13,928 bases of DNA, taken from NCBI GenBank assembly GCA_002339015.1, contig DDJC01000050.1, forward strand, positions 42,833-56,760, in the 5' to 3' direction. Shown piece by piece: positions 4,825 through 13,164 of the stretch. The position numbers and the translations under genes were made by a program. Every line of letters begins with the position of its first letter. The first letter of the stretch is position 1. The notes beneath the pieces are model-generated. The model saw only the letters and a program-made list of their open reading frames with translations, was not told the DNA's origin and did not search any database. The DNA is from Burkholderiales bacterium UBA1834. Lineage in GTDB: Bacteria > Pseudomonadota > Gammaproteobacteria > Burkholderiales > Burkholderiaceae_C.

Positions 4825-6837
4825 ATGACGAAGACCACCGCGCCCTACATTCCCCAGATCCGCCTGTACCAGCAATGGCTCGAGAAGCAGCACGGCCTGC
4901 ATTTCGATGATTTCGAGGCGCTGTGGCGCTGGTCGGTCGACGAGCCGGAGGCGTTCTGGATGAGCCTGTGGGAACACGACGCGATCGATTCGCCCGTACC
5001 GCCCACCATCGCACTGGAAGACGCCACCATGCCTGGCGCCAAGTGGTTCCCGGGCACGCAGGTGAACTACGCGCAGCGCGTGCTGCGCCATGCCGAGGCG
5101 GCCCATCGTGCAGGCCAGCCTGCCATCCTCAGCGACAACGAATTGGGCGAAGCGCGTGAACTGTCATGGCCCGAGCTGCAGCGCCAGGTGGCGTCCTTCG
5201 CGCTCACCTTGCGTGAGCTGGGTGTGGGCCGTGGCGACCGCGTGGCCGCCTACCTGCCCAACGTGCCCGAGGCCATCGTGGCCTTCCTGGCCTGTGCCAG
5301 CATCGGTGCCATCTGGAGCGTGTGCGCGCCAGACATGGGTGCCCAGGCCGTGACCGACCGCTTCCAGCAGATCGCACCGCGCGTGCTGATCGCCGCCGAT
5401 GGCGTCTACTACGCCGGCAAGTCCATCGACCGGGCCGAGACGGTGGCCGCCCTGCGCGCGGCCCTGCCCACCGTCGAGAAGCTCATCGTGCTGCAATCGG
5501 CCCACTCGCGTGGGCGGCCCCTCGCGGGCATGATTGACCTGACCTATGCACAGGCCACTGCCCGCGATGACGACGCCACGCGCAACTTCCAGCCCGAATG
5601 GCTGCCCTTCGACCAGCCGCTGTGGGTGGTCTACTCCAGCGGCACCACGGGCCTGCCCAAGCCACTGGTGCACGGCCACGGCGGCATCATCATGATCGTT
5701 GCGGCCATCGGCAAGCACAACGACATCGGCCCCAGCTACGCGTCCAACAGCTTCGGCGAACGCTTTCACTGGTACAGCTCCACCGGTTGGATCATGTGGA
5801 ACACGCAGGTGGCAGGCTTGCTGGATGGCGCCACCATCTGCCTGTTCGATGGCAGCCCCGGCGGCAGCAAAGAGGCGCCTGACTGGACCGTGCTATGGCG
5901 CTTCGCAGCCCGCCACCAGGTCACCTACTTCGGCGCAGGCGCCGCCTTCTATGCCAACTGCATGAAGGCCGGCGTAGACATCGCCGCCTGCGGCGACCTG
6001 TCCCGCATCCGCGCGCTCGGCTCCACCGGGTCGCCCCTGTCGGAAGACGTGCAGCGCTGGGGCACCGACCAATTTGCGCGCATCGGCACACCCGGCATCT
6101 GGTGGAACAACCTGTCGGGCGGCACTGACTTCGCCGGCATCTTCGTCGGCGGCCACCGCGAGTTGCCCAACGAGCCCGGCGTGATGCAGTGCCGTGCGAT
6201 CGGCCATGCCGTCGAGGCCTGGAACGACCAAGGCCAGGCCGTCACGGGTGAGGTGGGCGAGCTGGTCTGCGCCAAGCCTGTGCCGTCGATGCCGCTGTTC
6301 TTCTGGGGCGACCAGGGCAACGCGCGCTATTTGTCGAGCTACTTCGATGTCTACCCTGGCGTCTGGCGCCATGGCGACTGGATCAAGGTCAATGCGGACG
6401 GCAGTTGTGTCATCTACGGCCGCAGCGACGCCACCATCAACCGTCATGGCCTGCGCATGGGCACCAGCGAGATCTACGCCGCGGTCGAGGCCCTGCCCGA
6501 GGTGCTGGATTCGATGGTGATCGACCTGGAGTACCTGGGCCGCGCCAGCCGCATGGTGCTCTTCGTGGTGCTGCGCGAGGGCTTCACGCTCGATGCCACG
6601 CTCACAGCCCGCATTCAGGGGGCGATCAAGACAGCCCTGTCGCCGCGCTTCATCCCCGACGACATCCTTCAGGCGCCCGAGATCCCGCGCACGCTGTCAG
6701 GCAAGAAGCAGGAGGTGCCGATCAAAAAGCTCTTCCTGGGCCAGCCTATCGACAAGGTGGTCAACCGCGAGGCCATGGCCAATCCGCAATGCGTGCCGTG
6801 GTACGTGGCCCAGGCCGAGGCGTCTGCGTCCGGTTGA
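4825..6837 (+). CDS. aacS: Acetoacetate--CoA ligase (acetoacetyl-CoA synthetase)
   Basis: Cytoplasmic ATP-dependent enzyme that activates acetoacetate to acetoacetyl-CoA through an acyl-adenylate. This lets the cell use ketone bodies or the acetoacetate released from polyhydroxybutyrate. At 670 residues it has the length of the family (about 650). The N-terminal ACAS-type part includes WSVDEPEAFW and AKWFPGTQVNYAQ. The adenylation P-loop YSSGTTGLPK is at 270-279, the hinge motif YGRSDATINRHGLRMG starts at 531, and the C-terminal catalytic lysine is in LSGKKQEVPIKK (K627). The WFPG...NYAQ and GKKQEVPIKK wording separates it from acetyl- and propionyl-CoA synthetases. It stands alone between the deaminase and a GAF gene and is probably its own transcript. 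Confidence 0.95.
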   Translation: MTKTTAPYIPQIRLYQQWLEKQHGLHFDDFEALWRWSVDEPEAFWMSLWEHDAIDSPVPPTIALEDATMPGAKWFPGTQVNYAQRVLRHAEAAHRAGQPAILSDNELGEARELSWPELQRQVASFALTLRELGVGRGDRVAAYLPNVPEAIVAFLACASIGAIWSVCAPDMGAQAVTDRFQQIAPRVLIAADGVYYAGKSIDRAETVAALRAALPTVEKLIVLQSAHSRGRPLAGMIDLTYAQATARDDDATRNFQPEWLPFDQPLWVVYSSGTTGLPKPLVHGHGGIIMIVAAIGKHNDIGPSYASNSFGERFHWYSSTGWIMWNTQVAGLLDGATICLFDGSPGGSKEAPDWTVLWRFAARHQVTYFGAGAAFYANCMKAGVDIAACGDLSRIRALGSTGSPLSEDVQRWGTDQFARIGTPGIWWNNLSGGTDFAGIFVGGHRELPNEPGVMQCRAIGHAVEAWNDQGQAVTGEVGELVCAKPVPSMPLFFWGDQGNARYLSSYFDVYPGVWRHGDWIKVNADGSCVIYGRSDATINRHGLRMGTSEIYAAVEALPEVLDSMVIDLEYLGRASRMVLFVVLREGFTLDATLTARIQGAIKTALSPRFIPDDILQAPEIPRTLSGKKQEVPIKKLFLGQPIDKVVNREAMANPQCVPWYVAQAEASASG

Positions 6838-6927
6838 CAGCCCTGATGTTGCAGCACAGCATGACTGTTGGGTATTACCGGTTTTGGCACGGCCGTTGGC
6901 CGGGGAAAATGTAACGAGGCCAATTTC

Positions 6928-6958
6928 TTGCGTGTTGCCCGCCGAGTTTCGGTAGAGT
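6928..6958 (+). promoter_or_regulatory. Weak sigma-70-like promoter candidate for the GAF gene
   Basis: TTGCGT (6928-6933) and TAGAGT (6953-6958) are separated by 19 bases, longer than optimal, and lie 25 bases before the ATG at 6984. The rest of the 146-base gap holds a short CGGCC/GGCCG stem at 6890-6902 and nothing else I can recognise. Offered as a candidate only. Confidence 0.25.
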
Positions 6959-6983
6959 GCGACAAAACCCATAGCCCAGATTC

Positions 6984-7526
6984 ATGCCCGCAAGCCACGA
7001 ATTGATGTCGGAATTGCGTGCCGCTGCGGATGTGCTGTCCAGCCCTGACGGGCTGCTCAGGTATCGCCAGTTGGTCGCCGAAGCGCTGCACAAGCGCTTT
7101 CAGTGTTCCATGGCGAGCTTGTGGGTGCTCAAGGATGGCGCCCAGGGCTGCTACCTGCTGTGCGTGGCCGCCTTCTCTGAAGACCCTGCGCTCTCAGCCG
7201 CTGGGGTCGAGTTGCATGAAGCCGATTTCCAGGCCTACTTCGATGCGCTGATCAACGCCAAGGTCTACAGTTCCCCCAACGCACAGGAAGACCCGCATCT
7301 GATCAGCCTGCGTGACAACTACCTTGTGCCCCAAGGCGTGCAGGCCCTGCTGGACGTGGCGTTCCAGATCAACGGCCAGCCATTGGGGGTGTTGTGCATC
7401 GAGCAACGAGACACCCCGCGCATCTGGAGCAAGATCGACGAAGTCGACCTGCGCACGGCAGCCTCCGTGATCGGCATCAGCATCGCGCGTTACCGCAACG
7501 CCGAGCAGCACAGCTCGGTGGCCTGA
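6984..7526 (+). CDS. Stand-alone GAF domain protein
   Basis: A 180-residue soluble protein that is essentially one GAF domain (about residues 25-170), a small-ligand or redox sensing module usually fused to kinases, cyclases or regulators. Recognisable parts are RQLVAEALHKRF and SMASLWVLKD in the first strands, RDNYLVPQGVQALLDVAF in the middle, and GQPLGVLCIEQ before the closing helix. There is no output domain, no signal peptide and no membrane span. Cysteines are at 41, 56, 60 and 138, but the arrangement does not match the free-methionine sulfoxide reductase GAF enzymes as I know them. No Shine-Dalgarno is visible before the ATG. It converges with the GST gene at 7593. The ligand and partner are unknown. 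Confidence 0.88.
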   Translation: MPASHELMSELRAAADVLSSPDGLLRYRQLVAEALHKRFQCSMASLWVLKDGAQGCYLLCVAAFSEDPALSAAGVELHEADFQAYFDALINAKVYSSPNAQEDPHLISLRDNYLVPQGVQALLDVAFQINGQPLGVLCIEQRDTPRIWSKIDEVDLRTAASVIGISIARYRNAEQHSSVA

Positions 7527-7543
7527 GCCGCCGCGCCTCAGAC

Positions 7544-7560
7544 CTGGTGCAACGCACCAG
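7544..7560. terminator. Short hairpin between convergent GAF and GST genes
   Basis: CTGGTGC and GCACCAG form a perfect 7-base stem around AAC. It sits in the 66-base gap between the GAF stop (7526) and the GST stop (7593), the expected place for a shared terminator. No T-run follows on either strand, so this rests on position and symmetry. Confidence 0.45.
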
Positions 7561-7592
7561 ATGAGATACAGGTGCCCTGGGCATCAAGCAGT

Positions 7593-8282
7593 TCAACCCA
7601 TCACGACAGGCCCGCCCTTGGCCAGGCCGCGCTGGTAGGCGGGCCGTGCCACCATGCGGGCCTTGTAGGCCACCAGGTGCGGGCACTGGTGCGCAGCCTG
7701 CTGGCTGCGGGCCAGCAGGGCCTCGACGGCAAAGCTCATCTGGAAGTCAGCCAGGGTGAGCCGATCCCCGGCGAACCAGGTGTGCATGCTCAAATGGTTC
7801 TCGATGAAGGCCTGGCTGTTGCTCAGGTTCGGATCGATCAGCTTGGCCTGCACCTGCGCGCACAGCTGGCGCGCGATGGGCTTGACGAAGAAGGGCATGG
7901 GCTGCTGCGGGATGCTCATGAACACCAGCTTCATCACCAGCCAATTCATCAGCGAGCCTTCGGCGAAGTGCATCCAGAAGCGCCACTGCAGTTGCTCGGG
8001 CGTGCCGGGATGGGGCAGCAATTGCGCGGCTTCACCTTGGGCTTGCGCGCCATAGCGGTCCACCAGGTACTCCAGGATCGCAGCCGATTCGGCCACCACC
8101 AGATCCCCATCGGTGATCACGGGCGATTTGCCCAGCGGATGGATCGTCTTGAGCTCAGGGGGGGCCAGCTTCGTGCGCGGATCACGCTTGTAGCGCTTGA
8201 TCTCGTAGGGCACGCCCAACTCTTCGAGCAGCCACAGCACGCGCTGCGAACGGGAGGTTTCCAGGTGATGAACGGTGATCAT
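7593..8282 (-). CDS. Glutathione S-transferase
   Basis: A 229-residue cytoplasmic GST, which adds glutathione to electrophiles or reduces them with it. The thioredoxin-like half (1-80) has the bacterial motif TSRSQRVLWLLEEL with candidate catalytic Ser10 or Ser12, the cis-Pro loop GKSPVI (Pro54), and the glutathione-binding pair E65-S66 in VVAESAAILEYL. The helical half carries LTLADFQMSF, the usual N-capping region. Its ATG (8282-8280) overlaps the stop of the outer-membrane factor gene (8281-8279) as ATGA, so it is translated as the last gene of the macAB operon. That position suggests conjugation of compounds that the pump removes, or repair of damage by them; this is inference. The substrate is not readable. 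Confidence 0.93.
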   Translation of the reverse strand: MITVHHLETSRSQRVLWLLEELGVPYEIKRYKRDPRTKLAPPELKTIHPLGKSPVITDGDLVVAESAAILEYLVDRYGAQAQGEAAQLLPHPGTPEQLQWRFWMHFAEGSLMNWLVMKLVFMSIPQQPMPFFVKPIARQLCAQVQAKLIDPNLSNSQAFIENHLSMHTWFAGDRLTLADFQMSFAVEALLARSQQAAHQCPHLVAYKARMVARPAYQRGLAKGGPVVMG

Positions 8283-9733
8283 GACGGGGCTTTCTCGCCA
8301 GGTGGCGTGGTGCCGCCGCCCAGGGCCTGCACCAGGGCCACCCAGTTGTCGAGCTGGTTGTAGCGCACCTGGGCCGCAGCCAGTTCAGCCTGCCGGCGCG
8401 ACTCCTGCGCGTCCAGCCAGGTCTTGAGCGGATCAGCCCCGGAACGATAACGCAACTCGGTGAGCTGTTCTACCTTGCGGGCCTGCACCAGGCGGTCGTT
8501 TTGTGACTGGGCCTGGCGCAGCAGCTGGGTCTGGGCCGACAAGGCTGCATCCACATCGGCCAGCGCCTGGTAAAGCGTCTTGCGGAAATCGAGCACGGCG
8601 GCGTCGGCCTGGGCCTGAGAGATCGCCACGTTGCGCTGCATGGTGCCCCAGTTCAGGAAGGGCAAGGCCAGGGCGGCACCCAGGGTGCCCACCGGATTGG
8701 CCAGCACGTTGCTCAGCGATTGGCTGCTTCCTCCTACGCTGCCGTTCAGCGTGAACGTGGGGTAATAGGAGGCGCGGGTCACGTCCACATTGGCGAAGGA
8801 GCCGCGCAGGCGGGCCTCGGCCGCGCGCAGGTCGGGGCGGCGGGAAAGCACCTCGGCTGGCAGCCCGGGCGACAGCTCGGGCCAGGGCGTGGCCGGCCAC
8901 TGCGGCTTGGGCAGCACGGCATCGGCGTTTTGCGAAGGCTCGTCCAGCAACAGGGCCAGCGATTGGCGCACCACCACGCGTTGCTGCACCAGTTGGGACA
9001 AGGACGCCTCCTGGGCCAGCACGCTCTGGCGGGCCTGGGCCTCTTCCAGGCCGGAGACGCTGCCCGCCTGGCGCTGGGCCAGCACCAGGTCCAGTGTCTT
9101 GCGGGCATAGGCCAGGCTCTGCTTGGCCGTGTCCACCTGCTGGTCAAGATAGGCCAGCTGCCAGTACAGGGTGGCCGTGGTGCCCACCAGGCTCAGGGCC
9201 ACGGCGCGGCGGTCTTCTTCGGTGGCGGCGGCCTCCCACTGGGCGGCGTCGCGCTGGGCACTCAGGCGGCCCCACAGGTCCAGCTCCCAGCTGGCCCCCA
9301 CGCTGGCCGAAGCCGAGCGCGTGGTGGGCTGCGATTCGCCGATGCGCCGTGAGGCATTGGCGCTCACGTTGCCGGAAAAGCTGGGCAGGCGATCGCTTTC
9401 AGATTGCTGCAGTTGGAGCTGGGCCTGACGCACGCGCAAGGCCGCCACCGCCAGATCGGTGTTGCGGGCCAGGGCCTGGTCGATCAGGTTGTTCAACACC
9501 GGATCGTTGAAGCCCTTCCACCAGGCATCGTCCAGCGCCACGGAACGTGCCGTACTCGCAGGGGCCGCGGCGTACTGGAACTGGCCTGGGACCTGGGCAT
9601 TGCCGGCCTGCGGGGCATTGAGGCCGGCCGTCTGGGTGGCGCAGGCCGTCAGCAGCAGGCAGGCCAGCACGGCAGTGGCGGCCAGGGTGCGTCGTCTCCA
9701 AGGGTGTTGCGGGGCTGTGCTCATCTCGTCCAT
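8279..9733 (-). CDS. Outer-membrane efflux lipoprotein, NodT family (TolC-like)
   Basis: A 484-residue outer-membrane channel component that would complete the MacAB pump. The N-terminus has a basic stretch (WRRR), a hydrophobic segment and the lipobox LTAC, giving acylated Cys31. Two OEP repeats follow: the first begins near DDAWWKGFNDPVLNNLIDQA with SWELDLWGRLSAQRDAA, and the second contains RPDLRAAEARLRG and FLNWGTMQRN. These are standard NodT-family landmarks. The start shown is the ATG at 9733. A second ATG three codons in (9724), better spaced from AGGA, is equally likely and leaves the signal peptide intact. It lies 42 bases after macB and overlaps the GST start. Confidence 0.94.
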   Translation of the reverse strand: MDEMSTAPQHPWRRRTLAATAVLACLLLTACATQTAGLNAPQAGNAQVPGQFQYAAAPASTARSVALDDAWWKGFNDPVLNNLIDQALARNTDLAVAALRVRQAQLQLQQSESDRLPSFSGNVSANASRRIGESQPTTRSASASVGASWELDLWGRLSAQRDAAQWEAAATEEDRRAVALSLVGTTATLYWQLAYLDQQVDTAKQSLAYARKTLDLVLAQRQAGSVSGLEEAQARQSVLAQEASLSQLVQQRVVVRQSLALLLDEPSQNADAVLPKPQWPATPWPELSPGLPAEVLSRRPDLRAAEARLRGSFANVDVTRASYYPTFTLNGSVGGSSQSLSNVLANPVGTLGAALALPFLNWGTMQRNVAISQAQADAAVLDFRKTLYQALADVDAALSAQTQLLRQAQSQNDRLVQARKVEQLTELRYRSGADPLKTWLDAQESRRQAELAAAQVRYNQLDNWVALVQALGGGTTPPGEKAPS

Positions 9734-9775
9734 GTCCTAGTTCTGTCTGTCGTCATCGGCCTGCAGCCATCCCGT

Positions 9776-11803
9776 TCAAGGTCGGGCCAGGGCCTCCACC
9801 GGATCCAGCCGGGCCGCGTTGCGTGCCGGCAGGAAACCGAACACCACGCCGATCAGGCTGGACACGCCGAAGGCCATCACGATGGAGGTCGTCGAGTAGA
9901 CCATGCGGAAGCTGCCCCCGGCCAGCCTGTCAAAGATCTGCCCGATGCCCAAGGCCAGCAGGATGCCCAGGATACCGCCGAGCAGGCACACCAGCACCGC
10001 CTCGATCAGGAACTGCCGCAGGATGTCGCCCTGCCGCGCCCCGACGGCCATGCGCACGCCGATCTCCTGCGTGCGCTCCGTGACGGACACGAGCATGATG
10101 TTCATCACCCCGATGCCGCCCACGATCAGCGAGATCACGGCAATGGACGAGATCAGCAGGGTCAGCGTCTGCGTGGTGGTCTCGATGGTCTGGCGGATGC
10201 TGTCGCTGTTGCGCACGAAGAAATCCTGCGAGCCATGGCGCTGGGTGAGCAGGCGCGTGATGCCCTTCTCGGCTGCCACGGACGACACATCGTCGCTGAT
10301 GCGCACCGTGACGTTGCGCAGGTAGTTCTGCCCCATCAGGCGACGCATGGCCGTGGTGTAGGGCACCCACACGTTCAGGCTGTCACTGGCGAACATGCCG
10401 TCCTGCGCCTTGGTCACGCCCGTCACGCGCACGGGCACATTGCCCAGGAAGATCACCTGCCCCACCGGGTCCTCGCCCGGCTTGAACAGGGCATCGCGTG
10501 CATTGGGGTCGATCACGGCCTCCTGCGTCTGGCGGCGCACGCTCTCGGCGTCGAACGACATGCCACTGTCCATCGTGTAGCCCTTGACTCGGAAGAACTG
10601 GTCGCCCACGCCCGTCACGCTGGCCGAGGCCTCGGCATTGCCGCGCCGCAGCGTCAGGCTGGTGCTGACCGAGGGGGTTACGCTGTCCACATAGGTGAGC
10701 TGCGCCAGTGCATCGGCGTCTGCCGGCACCAGGGTGCGGATGCGGTTGGCCAGCCGGTCGCCAAAGCCCTTGCCAGGGAAGATGTCGATCGTGTTGGTGC
10801 CCATGGCGCTGATGTCAGCCAGCACGCGCTGGCGCGAGCCTTCGCCCAGGGCCACCATGGACACCACCGAGGCGATGCCGATGATGATGCCCAGCATGGT
10901 GAGCAAGGTGCGCAGCCGGTGGCCGGCCATGGCGCGCAAGGCCATGCTCGTAGCCTCGCCCAGGCGCCCCCAGTTGGAGGCCAGGGCCCCCAACCAGCCA
11001 GGTGCGGCCTGCTTGGGTTGCCGGATGGCACTGCCCTCGCCTGGCGGTGAGGCCTCGATGTGCGCAGTGCCATCGCCTGCGGGGTCGGTGTTGGCGTGGT
11101 CGGCCACGATCACGCCGTCGCTGATCTCGATGATGCGCTGCGCGTTCCGGGCCACCTGCGGATCGTGGGTCACGATGATGACGGTGTGCCCCTCCGCGTG
11201 CAGCTCGCGCAGGATTTTCATCACCTCATGGCCGGAGGTCTTGTCCAGCGCGCCTGTGGGCTCGTCGGCCAGGATCACATCGCCGCCGTTGACCAGCGCC
11301 CGCGCGATGCTCACCCGCTGCTGCTGGCCGCCCGAGAGCTGCCCCGGCCGGTTGGCCAGGCGCTCGCCCAAACCAAGACGCGTCAGCAGTTGGCTGGCGC
11401 GCTCACGGCGGGCCTCGCGCGGCGTACCAGCGTAGATGGACGGGATCTCGGCATTGCCCACGGCCGACAGATCGCCCAGCAGGTGGTAGCGCTGGAAGAT
11501 GAAGCCGAAGTGCTCGCGGCGCAGGCGGGCCAGTTCATCGGGCTCCAGCGTGGCGGTGCTCTGGCCGTTGACACGGTAGTCGCCGCGCGTGGGCCGGTCC
11601 AGGCACCCCAGGATGTTCATCAGGGTGGACTTGCCCGAGCCGGAGGCGCCGATGATGGCCACCATCTCACCCGCGTCGATGCGCAGGTTCACGTCCTTGA
11701 GCACGGCCACGGTGCCATCGCCCGAGGGGTATTCGCGCCACAGCCCGCTCACTTCGAGCAGCGGTTGCGGCGTGCCTTGATGATCAGGCCTTGCCTTGGT
11801 CAT
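9776..11803 (-). CDS. macB: MacB-type ABC exporter, ATPase-permease fusion
   Basis: Inner-membrane half of a MacAB tripartite pump, which in other bacteria exports macrolides, lipopeptides, siderophores or haem precursors. It is 675 residues (E. coli MacB is 648). The N-terminal ATPase has Walker A GASGSGKST (52-60), Q104, the signature LSGGQQQR (156-163), Walker B/D-loop VILADEPTGALD (176-187) and H213. TM1 follows (LLTMLGIIIGIASVVSM, about 300-320), then a large periplasmic domain, then three membrane spans with the FtsX/MacB pattern GGIGVMNIMLVSVTERTQEIGVRMAVGAR. The small loop in the ATPase and the fused order are diagnostic of MacB. GGGAG precedes the ATG, and the start is 14 bases after the macA stop, so the two form one operon. 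Confidence 0.96.
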   Translation of the reverse strand: MTKARPDHQGTPQPLLEVSGLWREYPSGDGTVAVLKDVNLRIDAGEMVAIIGASGSGKSTLMNILGCLDRPTRGDYRVNGQSTATLEPDELARLRREHFGFIFQRYHLLGDLSAVGNAEIPSIYAGTPREARRERASQLLTRLGLGERLANRPGQLSGGQQQRVSIARALVNGGDVILADEPTGALDKTSGHEVMKILRELHAEGHTVIIVTHDPQVARNAQRIIEISDGVIVADHANTDPAGDGTAHIEASPPGEGSAIRQPKQAAPGWLGALASNWGRLGEATSMALRAMAGHRLRTLLTMLGIIIGIASVVSMVALGEGSRQRVLADISAMGTNTIDIFPGKGFGDRLANRIRTLVPADADALAQLTYVDSVTPSVSTSLTLRRGNAEASASVTGVGDQFFRVKGYTMDSGMSFDAESVRRQTQEAVIDPNARDALFKPGEDPVGQVIFLGNVPVRVTGVTKAQDGMFASDSLNVWVPYTTAMRRLMGQNYLRNVTVRISDDVSSVAAEKGITRLLTQRHGSQDFFVRNSDSIRQTIETTTQTLTLLISSIAVISLIVGGIGVMNIMLVSVTERTQEIGVRMAVGARQGDILRQFLIEAVLVCLLGGILGILLALGIGQIFDRLAGGSFRMVYSTTSIVMAFGVSSLIGVVFGFLPARNAARLDPVEALARP

Positions 11804-11817
11804 GGGCGGCTCCCGGC

Positions 11818-13056
11818 TCAGAACATGCCCGGGCCACGGCGGCCGGCGCGGCCGACACTGCCCGAATCACCCGCCTGGGCCTCGCCCACCACCACCTTGT
11901 CGCCTTCGTTCAGGCCTTCGAGCACCTGTGCCTGCACACGGTTGTTCAAGCCGATGCGCACCTTGCGCTTGACGATGCGGGGCTGCTTGGCATCACCTTC
12001 CAGCACGCTCACCTCGTACCGGCCACTCTTGTCACGGCGGTCGCTCAGCGCCGAAGAGGGGATCACCAGGGCATCTTTCGCGTTGGCCAGGACGATGGAC
12101 ACCTGCGCCGTCATGGACACACGCAGCTTGTCCTCGGGGTTGGGCACATCGAACAGGCCGTTGTAGTACACAGCCGCCGCCGTCGACGAGCTGTTGCTGG
12201 ACGACGAGGTCGACGTGTTCGAATCCGTCTGCTCCGATTCGGGCACGGGCTCGATGGCGCGCAGCTTGGCTTCGTAGCGCTTGTCAGCTTCGCCCAGGAT
12301 GGTGAAGTACACCGGCAGGCCGGGCTTGACGCGCACGACATCGGCTTCGGAGATCTGCGCCTTCACCGTGACGGTGTCCAGCTTGGCCAGCTTGATGATG
12401 GTCGGCGCCGATTGCGTGGCGTTCACGGTGCGGCCCTCTTCGGTCACCACCGCCACCACACGGCCATCCATCGGCGCGAGGATGCGGGTGTAGCCCAGGG
12501 TGACACGGGCTGTGTCGGCACTGATGCGGTTCTGCTCGATCTGGGCATCCTGCGCGGCCACTTCGGCCTTGAGCGTGTCCAGGCTGGCCTTGGCCGCCTC
12601 GAACGATTCACGGGAGGTGGCGTCCTGCGCCAGCAGTTGCTGCTCGCGCTTGAAGGTCAACTCGGCCTGCACCAGCGCGGCCTGCCGCGCCACACGCGTG
12701 GCCTGGGCACTGCGCAGGGCGGCTTCGGCATTGCGCAGCGTGTTGGTCTGCGTGTCGGCATCGATCTCGGCGATCAACTGGCCCTGCTTGACCTGGTCGC
12801 CCAGTTGCACGTACAGCTTCTTGATCTGACCGGATACGCGGGCGCCGACGGCCACCTGCTTAATGGCCTCCACCGTGCCGCTGGCCAGCACATTGTCTTC
12901 AATGTCTGCCTTGCGAACCTCGGTGGTGATGACCTGCGGAATGGGTGGGGGGCTGAACCACTTGCTCTTGACGAACCAGGCGAGGCCGGCGATCAGCAGC
13001 AGCGCCACCCAGAACTTCCAACCCGTCCACCAACGTTTAGATGTCAATGCGTTCAT
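11818..13056 (-). CDS. macA: MacA-type periplasmic adaptor (membrane fusion protein)
   Basis: A 412-residue adaptor linking MacB to the outer-membrane channel. Residues 11-29 (WKFWVALLLIAGLAW) form a single inner-membrane anchor. A split lipoyl-like domain follows: VAVGARVSGQIKKLYVQLGDQVKQ in the first half and TRILAPMDGRVVAV in the second. Between them, about 103-185, is an Ala/Gln-rich alpha-helical hairpin. The beta-barrel and membrane-proximal parts follow. Compared with E. coli MacA (371 residues) there is a Ser/Thr/Asn-rich insertion at about 273-292, just before the conserved YYNGLFDVPNP, and a Gly/Arg-rich C-terminus. The ATG at 13056 has no close ribosome site; AAGGA is 18 bases away. 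First gene of the macA-macB-NodT-GST unit. Confidence 0.95.
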   Translation of the reverse strand: MNALTSKRWWTGWKFWVALLLIAGLAWFVKSKWFSPPPIPQVITTEVRKADIEDNVLASGTVEAIKQVAVGARVSGQIKKLYVQLGDQVKQGQLIAEIDADTQTNTLRNAEAALRSAQATRVARQAALVQAELTFKREQQLLAQDATSRESFEAAKASLDTLKAEVAAQDAQIEQNRISADTARVTLGYTRILAPMDGRVVAVVTEEGRTVNATQSAPTIIKLAKLDTVTVKAQISEADVVRVKPGLPVYFTILGEADKRYEAKLRAIEPVPESEQTDSNTSTSSSSNSSSTAAAVYYNGLFDVPNPEDKLRVSMTAQVSIVLANAKDALVIPSSALSDRRDKSGRYEVSVLEGDAKQPRIVKRKVRIGLNNRVQAQVLEGLNEGDKVVVGEAQAGDSGSVGRAGRRGPGMF

Positions 13057-13079
13057 GCGACGCAGTGTGATGCATCCTT

Positions 13080-13117
13080 GTTATCGACCCGTTGCGTGCC
13101 GGTAAATCCCATGTAAA
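13080..13117 (-). promoter_or_regulatory. GTAAA-N6-GTAAA direct repeat and promoter candidate upstream of macA
   Basis: On the + strand GTAAA occurs at 13102-13106 and 13113-13117, an 11-base period (one helical turn). This is the form bound by OmpR-family response regulators, and it fits the CpxR envelope-stress consensus as I know it (two GTAAA separated by 4-8 bases). Read on the - strand, the downstream repeat overlaps a weak -35 (TTTACC), and GATAAC at 13085-13080 could be the -10, with a short 15-base spacer as in activator-dependent promoters. It lies 46-61 bases before the macA start. The regulator is inferred. Confidence 0.45.
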
Positions 13118-13164
13118 GAAACCGCTTTTCCAATAGGGATTCAGGACAGCGTTGAATGCTTCGT

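Noticed and set aside
6890..6902. CGGCC-GTT-GGCCG stem after acetoacetyl-CoA synthetase as a terminator
   Set aside because: Only 5 base pairs with no following T-run; such stems are common by chance in this GC-rich sequence.
9404..11050. 548-residue open frame on the + strand opposite the outer-membrane factor and macB
   Set aside because: It is rich in His, Gln, Gly and Arg with no domain pattern, and lies fully antisense to two strongly recognised genes; this is a typical GC-rich antisense shadow.
11791..13116. 441-residue open frame on the + strand opposite macA
   Set aside because: Antisense to a clear MacA with no family features; composition (LGLHRGQVD-like) is that of a reverse-strand shadow.
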